DNA from: Undibacter mobilis
GTDB lineage: Bacteria > Pseudomonadota > Alphaproteobacteria > Rhizobiales > Xanthobacteraceae
DNA: 64,000 bases
NCBI RefSeq assembly: GCF_003367195.1
Contig: NZ_QRGO01000003.1
Location: forward strand, 62,001-126,000
Direction of reading: 5' to 3'
The position numbers and the translations under genes were made by a program. Below, one piece after another: positions 17,712 to 27,248 of this stretch; the stretch's first letter is position 1; every line of letters starts with the position of its first letter. The notes beneath the pieces are model-generated. The model did no database searches. It was given only the letters and a program-made list of their open reading frames with translations, and was not told the DNA's origin.

Positions 17712-18290
17712 ATGGCGAAGATCGCGATCATTGTCGGCACGCCGTTGCAGGACAGCTATTGCGAGGCGGTCGGCCGCGCCTATCAACGCGGCGCCGAAAG
17801 CGGAGGGCATCAGGCCGACCTGTTCGTGCTGGGCGAGATGCGGTTCGACGCCGTGCTGCGCGAGGGCTATCGCCGCGAGCAGCCGCTGGAGCCGGATCTT
17901 GTTGCTGCGCGCGACGCCTTCAAGGCCGCTGACCATTTGGTGTTCGTATTTCCCCTTTGGTGCGGCGACATGCCGGCCATCATGAAGGGATTTATCGAAC
18001 GCATTTTGCAGTCCGATCTGCTGGCGTTTCAGAAAAGCGGCGGTGGCGCCAACTGGAAGGTCTATGCCGGCAAATCGGCCCGCATCATCATGACCATGGG
18101 CATGCCGGGCTGGTTCTATCGCTGGTACTATGGCGCGCATGCACTCAAACTGATGAAGCGCAACATCCTCGGCTTCATCGGCATCAAGCCGGTGCGTTCG
18201 ACCATCTTCGGCATGATCGAGGCCGCCGGTGACGACAAGCGTCACGCCTGGCTGTACGAGGTCGAGGCGATGGGCCACGCGGCCGATTGA
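17712..18290 (+). CDS. NAD(P)H-dependent FMN oxidoreductase, flavodoxin-2 fold
   Basis: The 192-residue protein begins AKIAIIVGTPLQDSYCEAV, a Rossmann-like flavodoxin start. It contains FVFPLWCGDMPAIMKGFIER, the typical segment of NQO1/YwrO-like quinone reductases, then ARIIMTMGMPGWFYRWYYGA near the second flavin loop. Such enzymes reduce quinones or electrophiles by two electrons with bound FMN. It sits between the esterase gene and a convergent sterol-desaturase gene. Confidence 0.85.
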   Translation: MAKIAIIVGTPLQDSYCEAVGRAYQRGAESGGHQADLFVLGEMRFDAVLREGYRREQPLEPDLVAARDAFKAADHLVFVFPLWCGDMPAIMKGFIERILQSDLLAFQKSGGGANWKVYAGKSARIIMTMGMPGWFYRWYYGAHALKLMKRNILGFIGIKPVRSTIFGMIEAAGDDKRHAWLYEVEAMGHAAD

Positions 18291-18296
18291 TAGCGG

Positions 18297-19349
18297 TTAC
18301 GCTTGCTCGCGGCTGGTTGCTGGCACCGGATTTTCAGACTTCTTCGGCCACCACGGCTTCAAATGGCCGGCGGCGTTGATCAGCGGATTGATCAGCTCGC
18401 CCTTGACCGTGTGCGCATCCGGATCGCCGGGAAAGCCGAAGGTGATGGCTTCGCGCTTCTTGGCCGGTATGTACAGCGTGCCGAACATCCAGTCCCAGAG
18501 CGCCAGACAGCTACCGAAGTTTCGGTTGAAGTGCTTCGGGTCGGCCGAGTGGTGCACCTGATGATGCGCTGGCGAAATGAAGATGCGGCCCAGAAGCCCC
18601 TGGAACGAGATCCACATGTGCGAATGCTGAAGATGCACGTAGGTGTGAATGAACAGCACCAGGATCATATTGGTGTCAGTGAACGCATATTGCGGCACTG
18701 TCTGGCCGAACATGGCGTGGCCCAGTCCATTGGCAATCGCCGCCGAGAAGGCAAGGATATTGGCGAAGATCAAGGCGTAGACCGGGTGAACGCGGAAATT
18801 GGTCAGCGGCGTCAGAACTTCGGCGCTGTGATGGACTTTATGAAACTCCCAGAGCAGCGGCACCTTGTGGCTGAGCCAGTGATTGAACCAGTAGCCGAGC
18901 TCGTAGGACAGAAACAGCATGACCGTAATGACGGTGCGTGGCACCCACGCGGGCAACGTTGTCGGCTCGATCGGGCCAAACAGTGCGGTCGCACTCGCCA
19001 CGATGCCGTGCGAAATCGACTGGTATGAAATTACGGCCCAGCCGAACACCACGCCGTAGACGAAGACGTTGAAGATCACATAGCCGATATCGGCTTCGTT
19101 CGATTTCGACGTGACGATGCGCTTGGGGAACAACGCGCGCCATAAGGTGCGCCAGCTTAGGCGGCGACCGCGTTTGAGACGCTGCGCCATAAAGAAGACG
19201 ATGGCGACGATAAACGCGGCCGTCAGCGAGGTCAGGGAGAAAGGAGAACCGAGCGAGAACAGCAATTTCTCGCACTGGCCAAGTAAAAATTGTACGCCGC
19301 TTGCAAAGTCCAAGAGAGGCTCCCTGCAAAAACTGCCGCAGGCGCCCAA
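18297..19349 (-). CDS. sterol desaturase / fatty acid hydroxylase family protein
   Basis: The protein of about 350 residues is an integral membrane di-iron enzyme of the fatty acid hydroxylase superfamily. All histidine clusters are visible: HWLSHKVPLLWEFHKVHHSA, the HTYVHLQHSHM box and HHQVHHSAD. Several helices precede them. Possible substrates are sterols, hopanoids or membrane lipids, which the sequence alone cannot settle. The only frame opening is a TTG at 19349, and the exact start is uncertain. It converges with the oxidoreductase gene with a 6-base gap. Confidence 0.85.
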   Translation of the reverse strand: MGACGSFCREPLLDFASGVQFLLGQCEKLLFSLGSPFSLTSLTAAFIVAIVFFMAQRLKRGRRLSWRTLWRALFPKRIVTSKSNEADIGYVIFNVFVYGVVFGWAVISYQSISHGIVASATALFGPIEPTTLPAWVPRTVITVMLFLSYELGYWFNHWLSHKVPLLWEFHKVHHSAEVLTPLTNFRVHPVYALIFANILAFSAAIANGLGHAMFGQTVPQYAFTDTNMILVLFIHTYVHLQHSHMWISFQGLLGRIFISPAHHQVHHSADPKHFNRNFGSCLALWDWMFGTLYIPAKKREAITFGFPGDPDAHTVKGELINPLINAAGHLKPWWPKKSENPVPATSREQA

Positions 19350-19406
19350 TGTCTTACCGAAACGTAAAAATAACGTTAGGCCGACGTGACGTTGTGTGCC
19401 GAATCG

Positions 19407-19682
19407 TCAGGCCAGCAAATCAGCATATTCGGAATGTTTGTCGATATAGGCCTTCACGAAGGGGCAGAGCGGTTTCACCTTGAGGCCGTTGCTGCGGATC
19501 AGATCGAGCAGGCCGCGGGCCAGTGCCGAGCCGACACCGTGGCCGCCAAGTTCCTTCGGCACTTCGGTGTGCAGAATGGTGATGACGTCGCCATCACGCC
19601 GGTAGGTCGAAAAAGCGATGTGGCCGTCGATGTCCAGCTCGAAACGCTGGCGCTCCGTGGCGTCGTGAACCTGATTCGACAT
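19407..19682 (-). CDS. small GNAT-like acetyltransferase (YjdJ type)
   Basis: The 91-residue protein matches the short GNAT family (COG2388), with the acetyl-CoA binding segment HTEVPKELGGHGVGSALARG and the late CPFVKAYIDKHSEYADLL. These proteins are single-domain acetyltransferases with few known substrates. The gene is upstream of the sterol desaturase on the same strand, 57 bases away. The ATG at 19682 follows GGACACC and is the only good start. Confidence 0.9.
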   Translation of the reverse strand: MSNQVHDATERQRFELDIDGHIAFSTYRRDGDVITILHTEVPKELGGHGVGSALARGLLDLIRSNGLKVKPLCPFVKAYIDKHSEYADLLA

Positions 19683-19778
19683 TCGGAAGGTGTCCTCGCG
19701 CGGCGGCGGACCGCGCTCGCGGGTGCCTTCAGCTCAATTTAAGCGGCAGCGGCACGGGTGTCACGCTGTTCGACCGCT

Positions 19779-20039
19779 TTACGCCGCGCGTGCGCCGGGT
19801 GTCAGGGACTTGCGCAGGTCGCTCACGAGATTGATGTAGTAGGCCATCACGAACTGGCGAACCGCCGACGACAAATTGGTCGCGCCTCGCGTCTGATTGA
19901 TCTGCACCAGCAATGCGGTCGCCGAAACGCGCTGTACCGCGGCGATGTCTTTCAGCGCGTGCCAGAACATGTCTTCCAGGCTGATGCTGGTCTTGTGTCC
20001 ATTGATCAACACCGACCGTTTGGTGATCGCCGAATTCAT
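19779..20039 (-). CDS. ribbon-helix-helix domain protein
   Basis: The 86-residue protein begins MNSAITKRSVLINGHKTSIS, typical of the RHH_4 family, in which a beta strand and LEDMFWHALKDIAAVQRVSA form the DNA-binding fold. The C-terminus (VRQFVMAYYINLVSDL) is an amphipathic helix. I prefer the ATG at 20039, with GAGAG just before it; an ATG at 20084 would add 15 residues. The target genes are unknown. It may be a small repressor regulating itself. Confidence 0.75.
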   Translation of the reverse strand: MNSAITKRSVLINGHKTSISLEDMFWHALKDIAAVQRVSATALLVQINQTRGATNLSSAVRQFVMAYYINLVSDLRKSLTPGARAA

Positions 20040-20280
20040 CTCTCGAATCTCCGTCTGCTCCCGACCTGGAAGCGCGCGGACCATGATGCTTTCGCCGCAA
20101 TGAAGCCAGCCGCCAAAAAATGCAGCCATGAAAGAATTATGACGGGCGATGGAACTCTGACGCGTAATTTTGACGGCGGGCGCGGTCTCTTTTACCGTTT
20201 CGCGGCATTGGCGATTATAAATAGCCGCGCAGTGGTAGGCAGATGAGGCTTGGCGAACCAATTCCGTCGGTTGTCCGAAA

Positions 20281-21375
20281 TCAGGCGGAAGCTTTCTTGG
20301 CGTCGTCGCGTTTGCCGACGACTTTCAGTCGCGAGCCCTTGTGCGTCGGATACACGCCAGCTTCTCCGGTCGGAAGAACGAAAAAATCGATACCGGCGGC
20401 TGAAAGCGCATCTTTGATCAAAAGCAGTGCCGGCGACGCACCTTTATTATAGCCATTGTGCGCTTCGATCCGGCGCAGCGTGCCGGTCGACAGGCCAGTG
20501 CGGTCGGCGAGGTCGCGCACCGACCAATTCAGGATGCCGCGAGCCGCGCGAATTTGCGCGCCCGTGATGAGCCCGGCGGCAGATTCCGCCGCGATCTGGT
20601 CGCCATTGATGAGCTGCGACAGGCCGACCCATTCGCGCACGCTGCCGTCGTCATTGATGATCGGCGAGCAATATTGGCGCCGCCAGTGATAATTGTCGTC
20701 CTCGCCGCGGACGCGCAGGTCGAGCGTAAAGCTTTTTTTGCGTTCCGCAGCGGTGGCCCAGGCGGTGCGGGCGATTTCGGCATCGTCGGGGTGGACTCGG
20801 CTGAGCCAGCCAAAACCGAGCCAGTTGCTGGCGATGGCGGTGCTCGAGCGGCCGCGCAGCAGAAGATCGGTTCGGAAGCCGTCCGATCGGGCAGTCCACA
20901 GCCGGCCGTCGATCGCCGACATGATGGTGCGCACGCGCTCGGAATCGACCTGGGAGGCCCGGACATGTTCGACATGGGCGGTGACATCCATCAGCGCGCC
21001 GATGGCGCGCGACTTGCGGCCGGTGACATCGACCACGACCTCGCCATGGATCGCCATGGTGCGAACCCGGCCGTTGGGATGAATGACGCGAAACGTCCGC
21101 TCGAACGGAAGACCTTCGGCAAGGATGTGCTGAATGTCGGCCATCACGGGCAGGTCGTCCGGATGCGTGACCTTCTCGAACACGCTGAAGGTGAGACCCT
21201 CGATTGTCTCAAGGGGCCCGTCGGGCACCTTCAGGCCGAGCAGGCGATAGCTGTTGGAGGAGAAGCCGATTTGCCCGCTGCCCAAGTCGATTTGCCATAG
21301 CCCGTAGCCCGCCACTTCCTCGGCGAAGCGGACGGTCTCCTCGACAGCTTTGTCACCGGCAAACAAGCGCAGCAT
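20281..21375 (-). CDS. double-PAS protein with C-terminal XRE-type helix-turn-helix
   Basis: The 364-residue protein starts with a PAS domain (YGLWQIDLGSGQIGFSSNSY, about residues 25-120). A second PAS_3 domain follows (VHPDDAEIARTAW, with DLRVRGEDDNYHWRRQY, about 160-250). The last 90 residues are a Cro/C1-type HTH (RAARGILNWSVRDLADRTGL, then STGTLRRIEAHNG). There is no kinase or cyclase output, so it looks like a one-component sensor that binds DNA directly. A GTG at 21387 is an alternative start. The ligand of the PAS domains is not evident. Confidence 0.85.
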   Translation of the reverse strand: MLRLFAGDKAVEETVRFAEEVAGYGLWQIDLGSGQIGFSSNSYRLLGLKVPDGPLETIEGLTFSVFEKVTHPDDLPVMADIQHILAEGLPFERTFRVIHPNGRVRTMAIHGEVVVDVTGRKSRAIGALMDVTAHVEHVRASQVDSERVRTIMSAIDGRLWTARSDGFRTDLLLRGRSSTAIASNWLGFGWLSRVHPDDAEIARTAWATAAERKKSFTLDLRVRGEDDNYHWRRQYCSPIINDDGSVREWVGLSQLINGDQIAAESAAGLITGAQIRAARGILNWSVRDLADRTGLSTGTLRRIEAHNGYNKGASPALLLIKDALSAAGIDFFVLPTGEAGVYPTHKGSRLKVVGKRDDAKKASA

Positions 21376-21608
21376 CGTCCGTCCCACCGACGTCAGATCG
21401 GTAAAACGTTATAGAAATTGCAGGTATCGGCAAACAGTTTTGTTAAAATTGCGCGTGATCGCGCTGTCGCACTACTTAAATTGCGCTGGGGCGGCGAATT
21501 CTCATCAAAATTTGTATTGCAGTGCAGCGGGATGTCGGCGCACGGCTTGGTGCCGCGGGCGATGGCGCAAAGTAGCAGGCCGTTTTCGACGCTTGGTCGG
21601 CGGCTTGA

Positions 21609-21875
21609 CTAGATCTCGCGGCCAGGCTCGTGTGCCAGCGGCGACGGCCGGGCGAGGAGCTCCTTGTGCCAGTCGGCCGGGCAGGAGCGGCCGACGAGCC
21701 AGGCGAGCGGCAAGCCGCCAATCAGACCCACGGTCATGAATCCGGTGATCACCAGCCCGGCATAGGGCACCAGCGGCGGAAACAGCGTGCCGGCGTAAAT
21801 CGCCGCCGTGAACACCACGAGGTTGAATGTCGTGTAGAAGAGCAGGGCGATCTGCACCTGCGTGCCGGTCTTCAT
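21609..21875 (-). CDS. small two-helix membrane protein
   Basis: I do not recognise a family. The 88-residue protein beginning MKTGTQVQIALLFYTTFNLV has two predicted membrane helices (about residues 8-30 and 38-60) and a short charged tail. The ribosome site GAGG is 9 bases upstream of the ATG at 21875, which decides this start against longer frames. It lies on the same strand between the alcohol dehydrogenase and the PAS-HTH gene. Confidence 0.7.
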   Translation of the reverse strand: MKTGTQVQIALLFYTTFNLVVFTAAIYAGTLFPPLVPYAGLVITGFMTVGLIGGLPLAWLVGRSCPADWHKELLARPSPLAHEPGREI

Positions 21876-21992
21876 GGCTCGTTTCCTCGAAGAGCGCCCG
21901 GGTGACCCGGTGCGACGCATTGTTGATTGCGCCCATGATGGAAACAAAGCGCCGTGCGCGCAACCGGCTCTCCCGGTAACGGAATACGAATC

Positions 21993-23033
21993 TCACATCG
22001 TCAGCACGACCCGGCCGTCAATGGCGCCCTTCTTCATGGCGTCGAACACCGTATTGATGTCGTCGAGCCTGCGCGTCGTCGTGGTCGATTTCACCTTGCC
22101 CTCGGCGGCAAAGGCGATGGCCTCGGCGAGATCCCGGCGGGTGCCGACGATGGAGCCGCGCACGGTGATGCGCTTGAGCACGACATCGAAAATCGGCGCC
22201 GGGAAGTCCCCCGGCGGCAGGCCGACCAGCGCCACGGTGCCGCGCTTGCGCGCCATGGCGATGGCCTGACCGAACGCCGCGTTCGACACCGCGGTGACCA
22301 GCACGCCATGGGCGCCGCCGCCGGTCTCCTTGATCACCTTGGCGACCGCGTCCTCCGTCATCGCATTGGCCGTGACGTCCGCCCCGAGTTTGCGCGCCAG
22401 CGCCAGCTTGTCGTCGGCGACATCGACGGCGGCGACATGCAGGCCCATGGCCTTGGCATATTGCACGGCGACATGGCCGAGCCCGCCAATGCCGGAGATG
22501 ACGACCCATTCGCCGGGCCTGGCCTCGGTCTCTTTCAGGCCCTTGTAGGTGGTGACGCCGGCACAGAGGATCGGCGCCATGTTGACGAGATCGGCGCCCT
22601 TGGGAATGCGCCCGACGTAAGGCGCGCTGGCGATGACATATTCGGCGAAGCCGCCATTGACGCTGTAGCCGGTGTTGTGCTGCTCGCCGCACAAGGTTTC
22701 CCAGCCGCTGGTGCAATATTCGCAGCCGCCGCAGGCATCGTGCAGCCACGGCACGCCGACGATATCGCCCTCGCGCAGGCCGAACGGCGCCTTGCCATTG
22801 GCGCTTTTGCCGACAGCGGCAATGGCGCCGACCGCCTCGTGACCCGGGATGAAAGGCGGCGTCGGCTTTACGGGCCAGTCGCCGCTGGCGGCGTGAAGAT
22901 CGGTGTGACAGACGCCGCTGGCGGCGACCTTGACCAGCACTTCGCCGGGCCCAGGCACGGGCACCGGCATATCCTCGATGACGAGCGGCGCCTTGAACTG
23001 GCGCACCACAGCGGCTTTCATCATGTTGGCCAT
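21993..23033 (-). CDS. adhP: zinc-dependent alcohol dehydrogenase
   Basis: The 346-residue protein is a medium-chain dehydrogenase that oxidises alcohols with NAD. It has the catalytic zinc site ([20 protein letters not shown] and [12 protein letters not shown]). The structural zinc loop [18 protein letters not shown] and the Rossmann motif [20 protein letters not shown] are also intact. It resembles the AdhP/AdhA subgroup. The start [10 protein letters not shown] at 23033 is the family norm; frame upstream to 23150 is not supported. It is divergent from the DUF6498-like gene. Confidence 0.94.
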   Translation of the reverse strand: MANMMKAAVVRQFKAPLVIEDMPVPVPGPGEVLVKVAASGVCHTDLHAASGDWPVKPTPPFIPGHEAVGAIAAVGKSANGKAPFGLREGDIVGVPWLHDACGGCEYCTSGWETLCGEQHNTGYSVNGGFAEYVIASAPYVGRIPKGADLVNMAPILCAGVTTYKGLKETEARPGEWVVISGIGGLGHVAVQYAKAMGLHVAAVDVADDKLALARKLGADVTANAMTEDAVAKVIKETGGGAHGVLVTAVSNAAFGQAIAMARKRGTVALVGLPPGDFPAPIFDVVLKRITVRGSIVGTRRDLAEAIAFAAEGKVKSTTTTRRLDDINTVFDAMKKGAIDGRVVLTM

Positions 23034-23174
23034 AACGCGATTCCTTTGACGGTCATTCCAGTGACCGCAGCACATACGAAGCGCGCCGCCGCGGCCTTGC
23101 GCTGGATCAACGCAGGCGCAATGAGGCGGCGAGGGAACTGTGACGCGCAACGGCGCGGACGGGGCGGGGGACGC

Positions 23175-23765
23175 ATGGAGGCGCTGGTTTCGCGATCGTC
23201 ATGGGCGCTGCTCGGCGTCAATCTCGGCGTCATCGGCCTTGCCGTCACGCAGGACTGGAGCCTGGCCACCGTTCTTGCCAGCTATTGGCTGCAGAGCATC
23301 ATCATCGGCCTGTTCCAGGCGCAGAAGATGGCCGACCTCACGGTGTTCTCGACCGAGGGCGTGAAGATGAACGACGTGCCGGTGCAGCCCACGGTGGCGA
23401 CCAAGCGCGGCATGGTGGCCTTCTTCCTCGTCCATTACGGCTTCTTCCACCTCGTCTATGCGATGTTCATTGTGCAATACGGCGCCATCGCCTGGGGCGA
23501 TGTGGCCCTGTCCGGGCTCGCCTTCTTCGCCAATCATTTGTTCTCGTATCTCGACAACCGCGGCCGCGTGCGCAAAGTGCCGCCCAACATCGGTACGATG
23601 ATGGCGTTTCCCTATATCCGCATTCTGCCGATGCACGCCTTCATAATTGGCGGCGCGCTGCTGGCGGCGACCGGCGGCTGGGCGATTGCCTTGTTCATGG
23701 CGCTGAAGACGATCGCCGACGAGGCGATGCACATCATCGAGCACCGCGACGCCGCCGAAAGCTGA
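23175..23765 (+). CDS. DUF6498-like integral membrane protein
   Basis: The 196-residue protein beginning [20 protein letters not shown] has four to five hydrophobic segments. The pattern [18 protein letters not shown] near residue 35 and [19 protein letters not shown] near residue 80 match a membrane family I recall as DUF6498. The C-terminus [17 protein letters not shown] carries His residues. The function is unknown. A much longer open frame runs upstream from 21954 but is antisense to the alcohol dehydrogenase and was ignored. Confidence 0.75.
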   Translation: MEALVSRSSWALLGVNLGVIGLAVTQDWSLATVLASYWLQSIIIGLFQAQKMADLTVFSTEGVKMNDVPVQPTVATKRGMVAFFLVHYGFFHLVYAMFIVQYGAIAWGDVALSGLAFFANHLFSYLDNRGRVRKVPPNIGTMMAFPYIRILPMHAFIIGGALLAATGGWAIALFMALKTIADEAMHIIEHRDAAES

Positions 23766-23790
23766 CGGGCGACGTCACGGGCACGCTGCG

Positions 23791-24663
23791 TCATACGTGC
23801 CCTTCATCGGGGATATTCAGCGTCCGGCCGCAGGCCTTGCAGTGCACGGCGTCGGCATCGTGGCGCTGCAGGCCGCAATCGGGGCAGGCAAAGCGGACCT
23901 TGTTCGGGCTGATCAAGGCCCGTGCCAGATTGAAGAACAAGGTCACGCCGAAGATCATGATCGCCACGGTGATCAGCCGTCCCGTGGTGCCGGGCAATGT
24001 GATGTCGCCGAAGCCGGTGGTGGTCAGCGCCGTGACGGTGAAGTACAGCGCGTCGGCATAATTGGCGACTTCCTTGTTGACGGGATATTGCGTCTCATAG
24101 ACGACCGCGGTCATCACGTAGATGAAGACCGCCAGGTTGATGACGGCGAAGATGACTTCCTCGTAGCGGCGGAAATAGCCGCTGTCGGCGCGCAGTTGCG
24201 CCAGCAGGCGATAGCTGCGCAGCAGCCGCAGCGTGCGCAGGATGCGCAGGAAGCCCGCGCCTTCGCCGACGATGGGCGCCAGAAACGAGACGATGGCCGC
24301 GATGTCGGCCCAGGTCGCCGGATGCATCAGGTCCCGCCAGCGCCGGTCGCTGATGAACAGGCGCGCAGCAAAATCGATGAGGATGATGAGGCCGAACACG
24401 ATGTCGCAGGTCTCGACCCATCGCTCGCGCGCGATGAACGAGGTTCCGACGATGAAGAGGATGGTGCCGATGTCGAAGGCCAGCAGCGCATAACGGAAGC
24501 GATAGGCCGCCGGCGTGGCGCCTTCGTAGAGCTGTTGCAGGGACCCGCGAAACCCGGCCAAGCGGCCGGGGGCGGTTTTTGTCCTGTTGGCTGGTCTGGC
24601 TTTCGCTCGGGTCACGCTGGCGGTCGCTCCGGTCGGGCGCTGGTCGTGCGGGCAGCCTATCAT
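23791..24663 (-). CDS. voltage-gated-type potassium channel with C-terminal zinc ribbon
   Basis: The 290-residue protein has six predicted membrane helices. The fourth is rich in Arg at spaced positions (LRILRTLRLLRSYRLLAQLR), like a voltage sensor. The pore loop TALTTTGFGDITLPGTTGRL holds a TTGFGD filter, close to the TVGYGD consensus. The cytoplasmic end has CPDCGLQRHDADAVHCKACG, a four-cysteine zinc ribbon. Potassium selectivity is inferred from the filter. It converges with the DUF6498-like gene. Confidence 0.88.
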   Translation of the reverse strand: MIGCPHDQRPTGATASVTRAKARPANRTKTAPGRLAGFRGSLQQLYEGATPAAYRFRYALLAFDIGTILFIVGTSFIARERWVETCDIVFGLIILIDFAARLFISDRRWRDLMHPATWADIAAIVSFLAPIVGEGAGFLRILRTLRLLRSYRLLAQLRADSGYFRRYEEVIFAVINLAVFIYVMTAVVYETQYPVNKEVANYADALYFTVTALTTTGFGDITLPGTTGRLITVAIMIFGVTLFFNLARALISPNKVRFACPDCGLQRHDADAVHCKACGRTLNIPDEGHV

Positions 24664-24711
24664 GGTTCGACTCCGCCTTTCCTGCCGGCACCGGTCCCGC
24701 TACAAGCACTT

Positions 24712-25419
24712 ATGCCCGATTCAATGCCCACGTCCTGGCTGACTGCGCTGGACTGGTTCGGCATTGCGATTTTCGCAGTGACCGGCGCGCTGGTCGCCTC
24801 ACGCAAGCGCATGGACATTTTCGGCTTCATGCTGCTCGGCGCCGCCACCGGCATCGGCGGCGGCAGCCTGCGCGACGTGATGCTGGGGCAATTGCCGGTG
24901 TTCTGGGTGAAGGAACCGGCGTCGCTGGTGATCTGCCTCGTCGTGTCGGCGGCGACCTTCTTCCTCGCGCATATTCCGGAGTCGCGCTACCGCGCGCTGC
25001 TCTGGCTCGACGCCGCCGGGCTGGCGCTGTTCTGCGTGGTCGGCGCCGACAAGGCGCTCGAAGCCGGCACCGGCGGCTTCATCGCGGTGGCGATGGGCGT
25101 GATGTCGGCGACCTTCGGCGGGGTGATCCGCGACATTCTCGGCGGCGAGAGCCCGCTGGTGCTGCGCAAGGAGATCTATGTCACCGCGGCTTTGGCCGGC
25201 GCGGGTGCCTATGTCGGGCTGATCGGGCTGGGTGTGTCAAACGCGGCGGCCACAGGGACCGGCTTTGCGCTGTGCTTCACCATCCGCGCATTGGCCCTGC
25301 ATTATCACTGGTCGCTGCCGGTGTACCGCGCAAGGGAAGGCAGGACGGTGGAGGAGGTCGAACAGCTTGGCCAGCGGCCCGCAAAATCGCAGAGCGGCGA
25401 GGGTGTCGACCACGGCTGA
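24712..25419 (+). CDS. TRIC/UPF0126 cation channel family protein (YicG-like)
   Basis: The 235-residue protein contains two repeats of the UPF0126 (glycine-rich) unit. The first is VTGALVASRKRMDIFGFMLL with GGGSLRDVMLG and the second VMSATFGGVIRDILGGESPL, giving seven predicted membrane helices. Prokaryotic TRIC relatives form trimeric cation channels; a glycine-transport role is also discussed. The start MPDSMPTSW at 24712 was chosen, with an ATG at 24724 possible. It is divergent from the potassium channel gene, with 48 bases between starts. Confidence 0.9.
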   Translation: MPDSMPTSWLTALDWFGIAIFAVTGALVASRKRMDIFGFMLLGAATGIGGGSLRDVMLGQLPVFWVKEPASLVICLVVSAATFFLAHIPESRYRALLWLDAAGLALFCVVGADKALEAGTGGFIAVAMGVMSATFGGVIRDILGGESPLVLRKEIYVTAALAGAGAYVGLIGLGVSNAAATGTGFALCFTIRALALHYHWSLPVYRAREGRTVEEVEQLGQRPAKSQSGEGVDHG

Positions 25420-25686
25420 GCGTTGCTCCGTCATCGCGCTTCTCCTGGCGGCGCCGGGCCGCGCTTCCGGCGGCTGATCTGCCTTTCGGCAGGTAGCGCG
25501 CACTGTCAGCGAACTCCTCGCGGCCGGTCCTAGTGCCGCGCGGTCAACGCTCGTGCCTCGCTATTGCGCGCCAAAGGGCCTAGGTTCGATTCCATCATCG
25601 GCTGATGCAACAGGCGCCGGTGGCTGAGAGACAGCGAGACGCTGCGCCAGGTGTCCGGGCTCCCGCCTCAACAGGAGCACCGATGG

Positions 25687-25965
25687 ATGCAGGTTTTCGT
25701 TCGCGACAATAACGTCGATCAGGCGCTGCGCGTTCTGAAGAAGAAGATGCAGCGCGAGGGCGTGTTCCGCGAGCTCAAGCGCCGACGCTTTTACGAGAAG
25801 CCGTCCGAGCAGACGGTGCGCGAGAAGGGCGAGGCGGTGCGCCGCATCCGCAAGCTGGCGCGCAAGAAGGCGATCCGCGAAGGCCTGCTGCCCGCGCCGA
25901 AGCCGAAACCGAAACTCGACGCCCAGGGCAAGCCGCTCGCGCCGCGCGGCCCTCGGCCCGCCTAA
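25687..25965 (+). CDS. rpsU: 30S ribosomal protein S21
   Basis: S21 is a small basic subunit protein that helps start-site binding on the 30S subunit. The 92-residue protein begins [20 protein letters not shown], with the core [20 protein letters not shown]. It ends in a Lys/Pro-rich tail typical of alphaproteobacterial S21. The start is fixed by AGGAG about 11 bases before the ATG. The next small gene follows after 18 bases. Confidence 0.96.
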   Translation: MQVFVRDNNVDQALRVLKKKMQREGVFRELKRRRFYEKPSEQTVREKGEAVRRIRKLARKKAIREGLLPAPKPKPKLDAQGKPLAPRGPRPA

Positions 25966-25983
25966 CTGTAAGGAGTCATCTGC

Positions 25984-26208
25984 ATGCGTATTTATATTTT
26001 CACGTCCGAGGACAATGACCTTTCCGCCTTCAGTGGCGATGAGGAGGGCGCCAAGCTGCCGGCGCAATTCGCGCCGTGGACGCCCGCCGGCTTTGTCGAG
26101 AACGGCGCGCAGCCGCCGCACAACTTCTCCCGCTTCAAGATCGAGGCCGCGCTCAAGCTGGTGGGATTTCAGCTTTGGCGCGTGAAGGAGAAAGAAAAGG
26201 CGGAGTAG
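25984..26208 (+). CDS. small conserved protein downstream of rpsU
   Basis: The 74-residue protein beginning MRIYIFTSEDNDLSAFSGDE has no domain I can name. It is acidic at the N-terminus and ends in a charged helix (LWRVKEKEKAE). A strong AAGGAG ribosome site 9 bases upstream and the 18-base gap after rpsU suggest an operon. The name is left open. Confidence 0.75.
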   Translation: MRIYIFTSEDNDLSAFSGDEEGAKLPAQFAPWTPAGFVENGAQPPHNFSRFKIEAALKLVGFQLWRVKEKEKAE

Positions 26209-26367
26209 GGACTTTCCACGCCTGGTGTTTTGGGGATTGCAGGGCGGGTCAGGCGCGTGGCGCCGTAACCCACCAAATTGTCACCGCTGGCTTAAACGGC
26301 GAATTACGCTTCGCTAGTTCGGCGTGCGGTCTACGGGCTGAATCTTTTAAGAATGTGTCCAGACAGC

Positions 26368-27195
26368 CTATTCGATCGGTAATCCATTGATCTCGAATAC
26401 GGAAGGAATTTTGGCCAAATGATCGAATGCCTTGTATCGCCCTAAACACCACGCAACCAGACCAAGGCGATTGACGCCAGCGAGAAGATCAACTTCATCA
26501 ATTGCGGCTTTGATAGCTGCGTCAAACAGCATTTCTGCCGCCGGGCGAGAATATCTTGCCCGAACATAGAGCTCAGTTATTGGGTCGTTGACCAATCCGC
26601 TTTGTAGAAACGCATCCGGTTCATTGGTGTTGAAGATTATTTTGCGTTGCAGCCACGGAAGATCAGCGGCGGCCTGATAAAGCTCCAGCGCGCGACTATG
26701 CCACATTGGAAGCGGCCAGCGGTATACAATGCCGACTAATGCATCTTCATTTCTCTCAGCTAAAGCCAAAGATAGAACGACATCTTCAATTCCCGGAACC
26801 ATATCGGGACTTGTTCTTCGGAGCATGAACTTCTTTGCAGAACGGGTACCATTGCTCATCAAGCAGCGAAATGTCCGTGTCCGCATTTGCATTGACATGC
26901 TTGTAAAAAGGTGACGGATAAGTGTTTCGTTCTTCTGTCGATCAATTCCTCGTTCAATGTCCAGAACTAACAATTCTGTTAGACGATCGATCGCTTCGCT
27001 CGGTAGTGAAGGGCGTTTTGTGATTTCATTGAAGAAAATGCGTCGTACGGTTGGGTGACTGCGGTGCATGCCGACGTAATCTAAGAATAGCTCATCGCTC
27101 AAGCCGGAAACATATCCGAACATCGCTGACGAGGCGGTGTCGGAATGGCAAATAGACTCGATTTGTTCGGGCGATAAAAAATGTTCGGGGCGCAT
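26368..27195 (-). CDS. unrecognised helical protein of the low-GC islet
   Basis: The 275-residue protein has no family I recognise. It looks all-helical, with segments such as AIDRLTELLVLDIERGIDRQ and IEDVVLSLALAERNEDALVG spaced like HEAT-type repeats, and no signal peptide or membrane helix. Base composition is well below the GC-rich average of the window. The ATG at 27195 was chosen over a TTG at 27201. It is the last of three minus-strand genes, 53 bases after the 85-residue gene, and is probably co-transcribed. Confidence 0.6.
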   Translation of the reverse strand: MRPEHFLSPEQIESICHSDTASSAMFGYVSGLSDELFLDYVGMHRSHPTVRRIFFNEITKRPSLPSEAIDRLTELLVLDIERGIDRQKNETLIRHLFTSMSMQMRTRTFRCLMSNGTRSAKKFMLRRTSPDMVPGIEDVVLSLALAERNEDALVGIVYRWPLPMWHSRALELYQAAADLPWLQRKIIFNTNEPDAFLQSGLVNDPITELYVRARYSRPAAEMLFDAAIKAAIDEVDLLAGVNRLGLVAWCLGRYKAFDHLAKIPSVFEINGLPIE

Positions 27196-27248
27196 ACTCA
27201 ATGGTCGTTACGCGAAACGCGTCCTATAGGTCGGGTTTGATTAAGACG

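Noticed and set aside
25560..25686. T-loop-like GGTTCGATTCC and a CTGAGA motif before rpsU, suggesting a tRNA or TPP riboswitch
   Set aside because: No acceptor or anticodon stem can be formed, and the downstream TPP-riboswitch consensus is missing.
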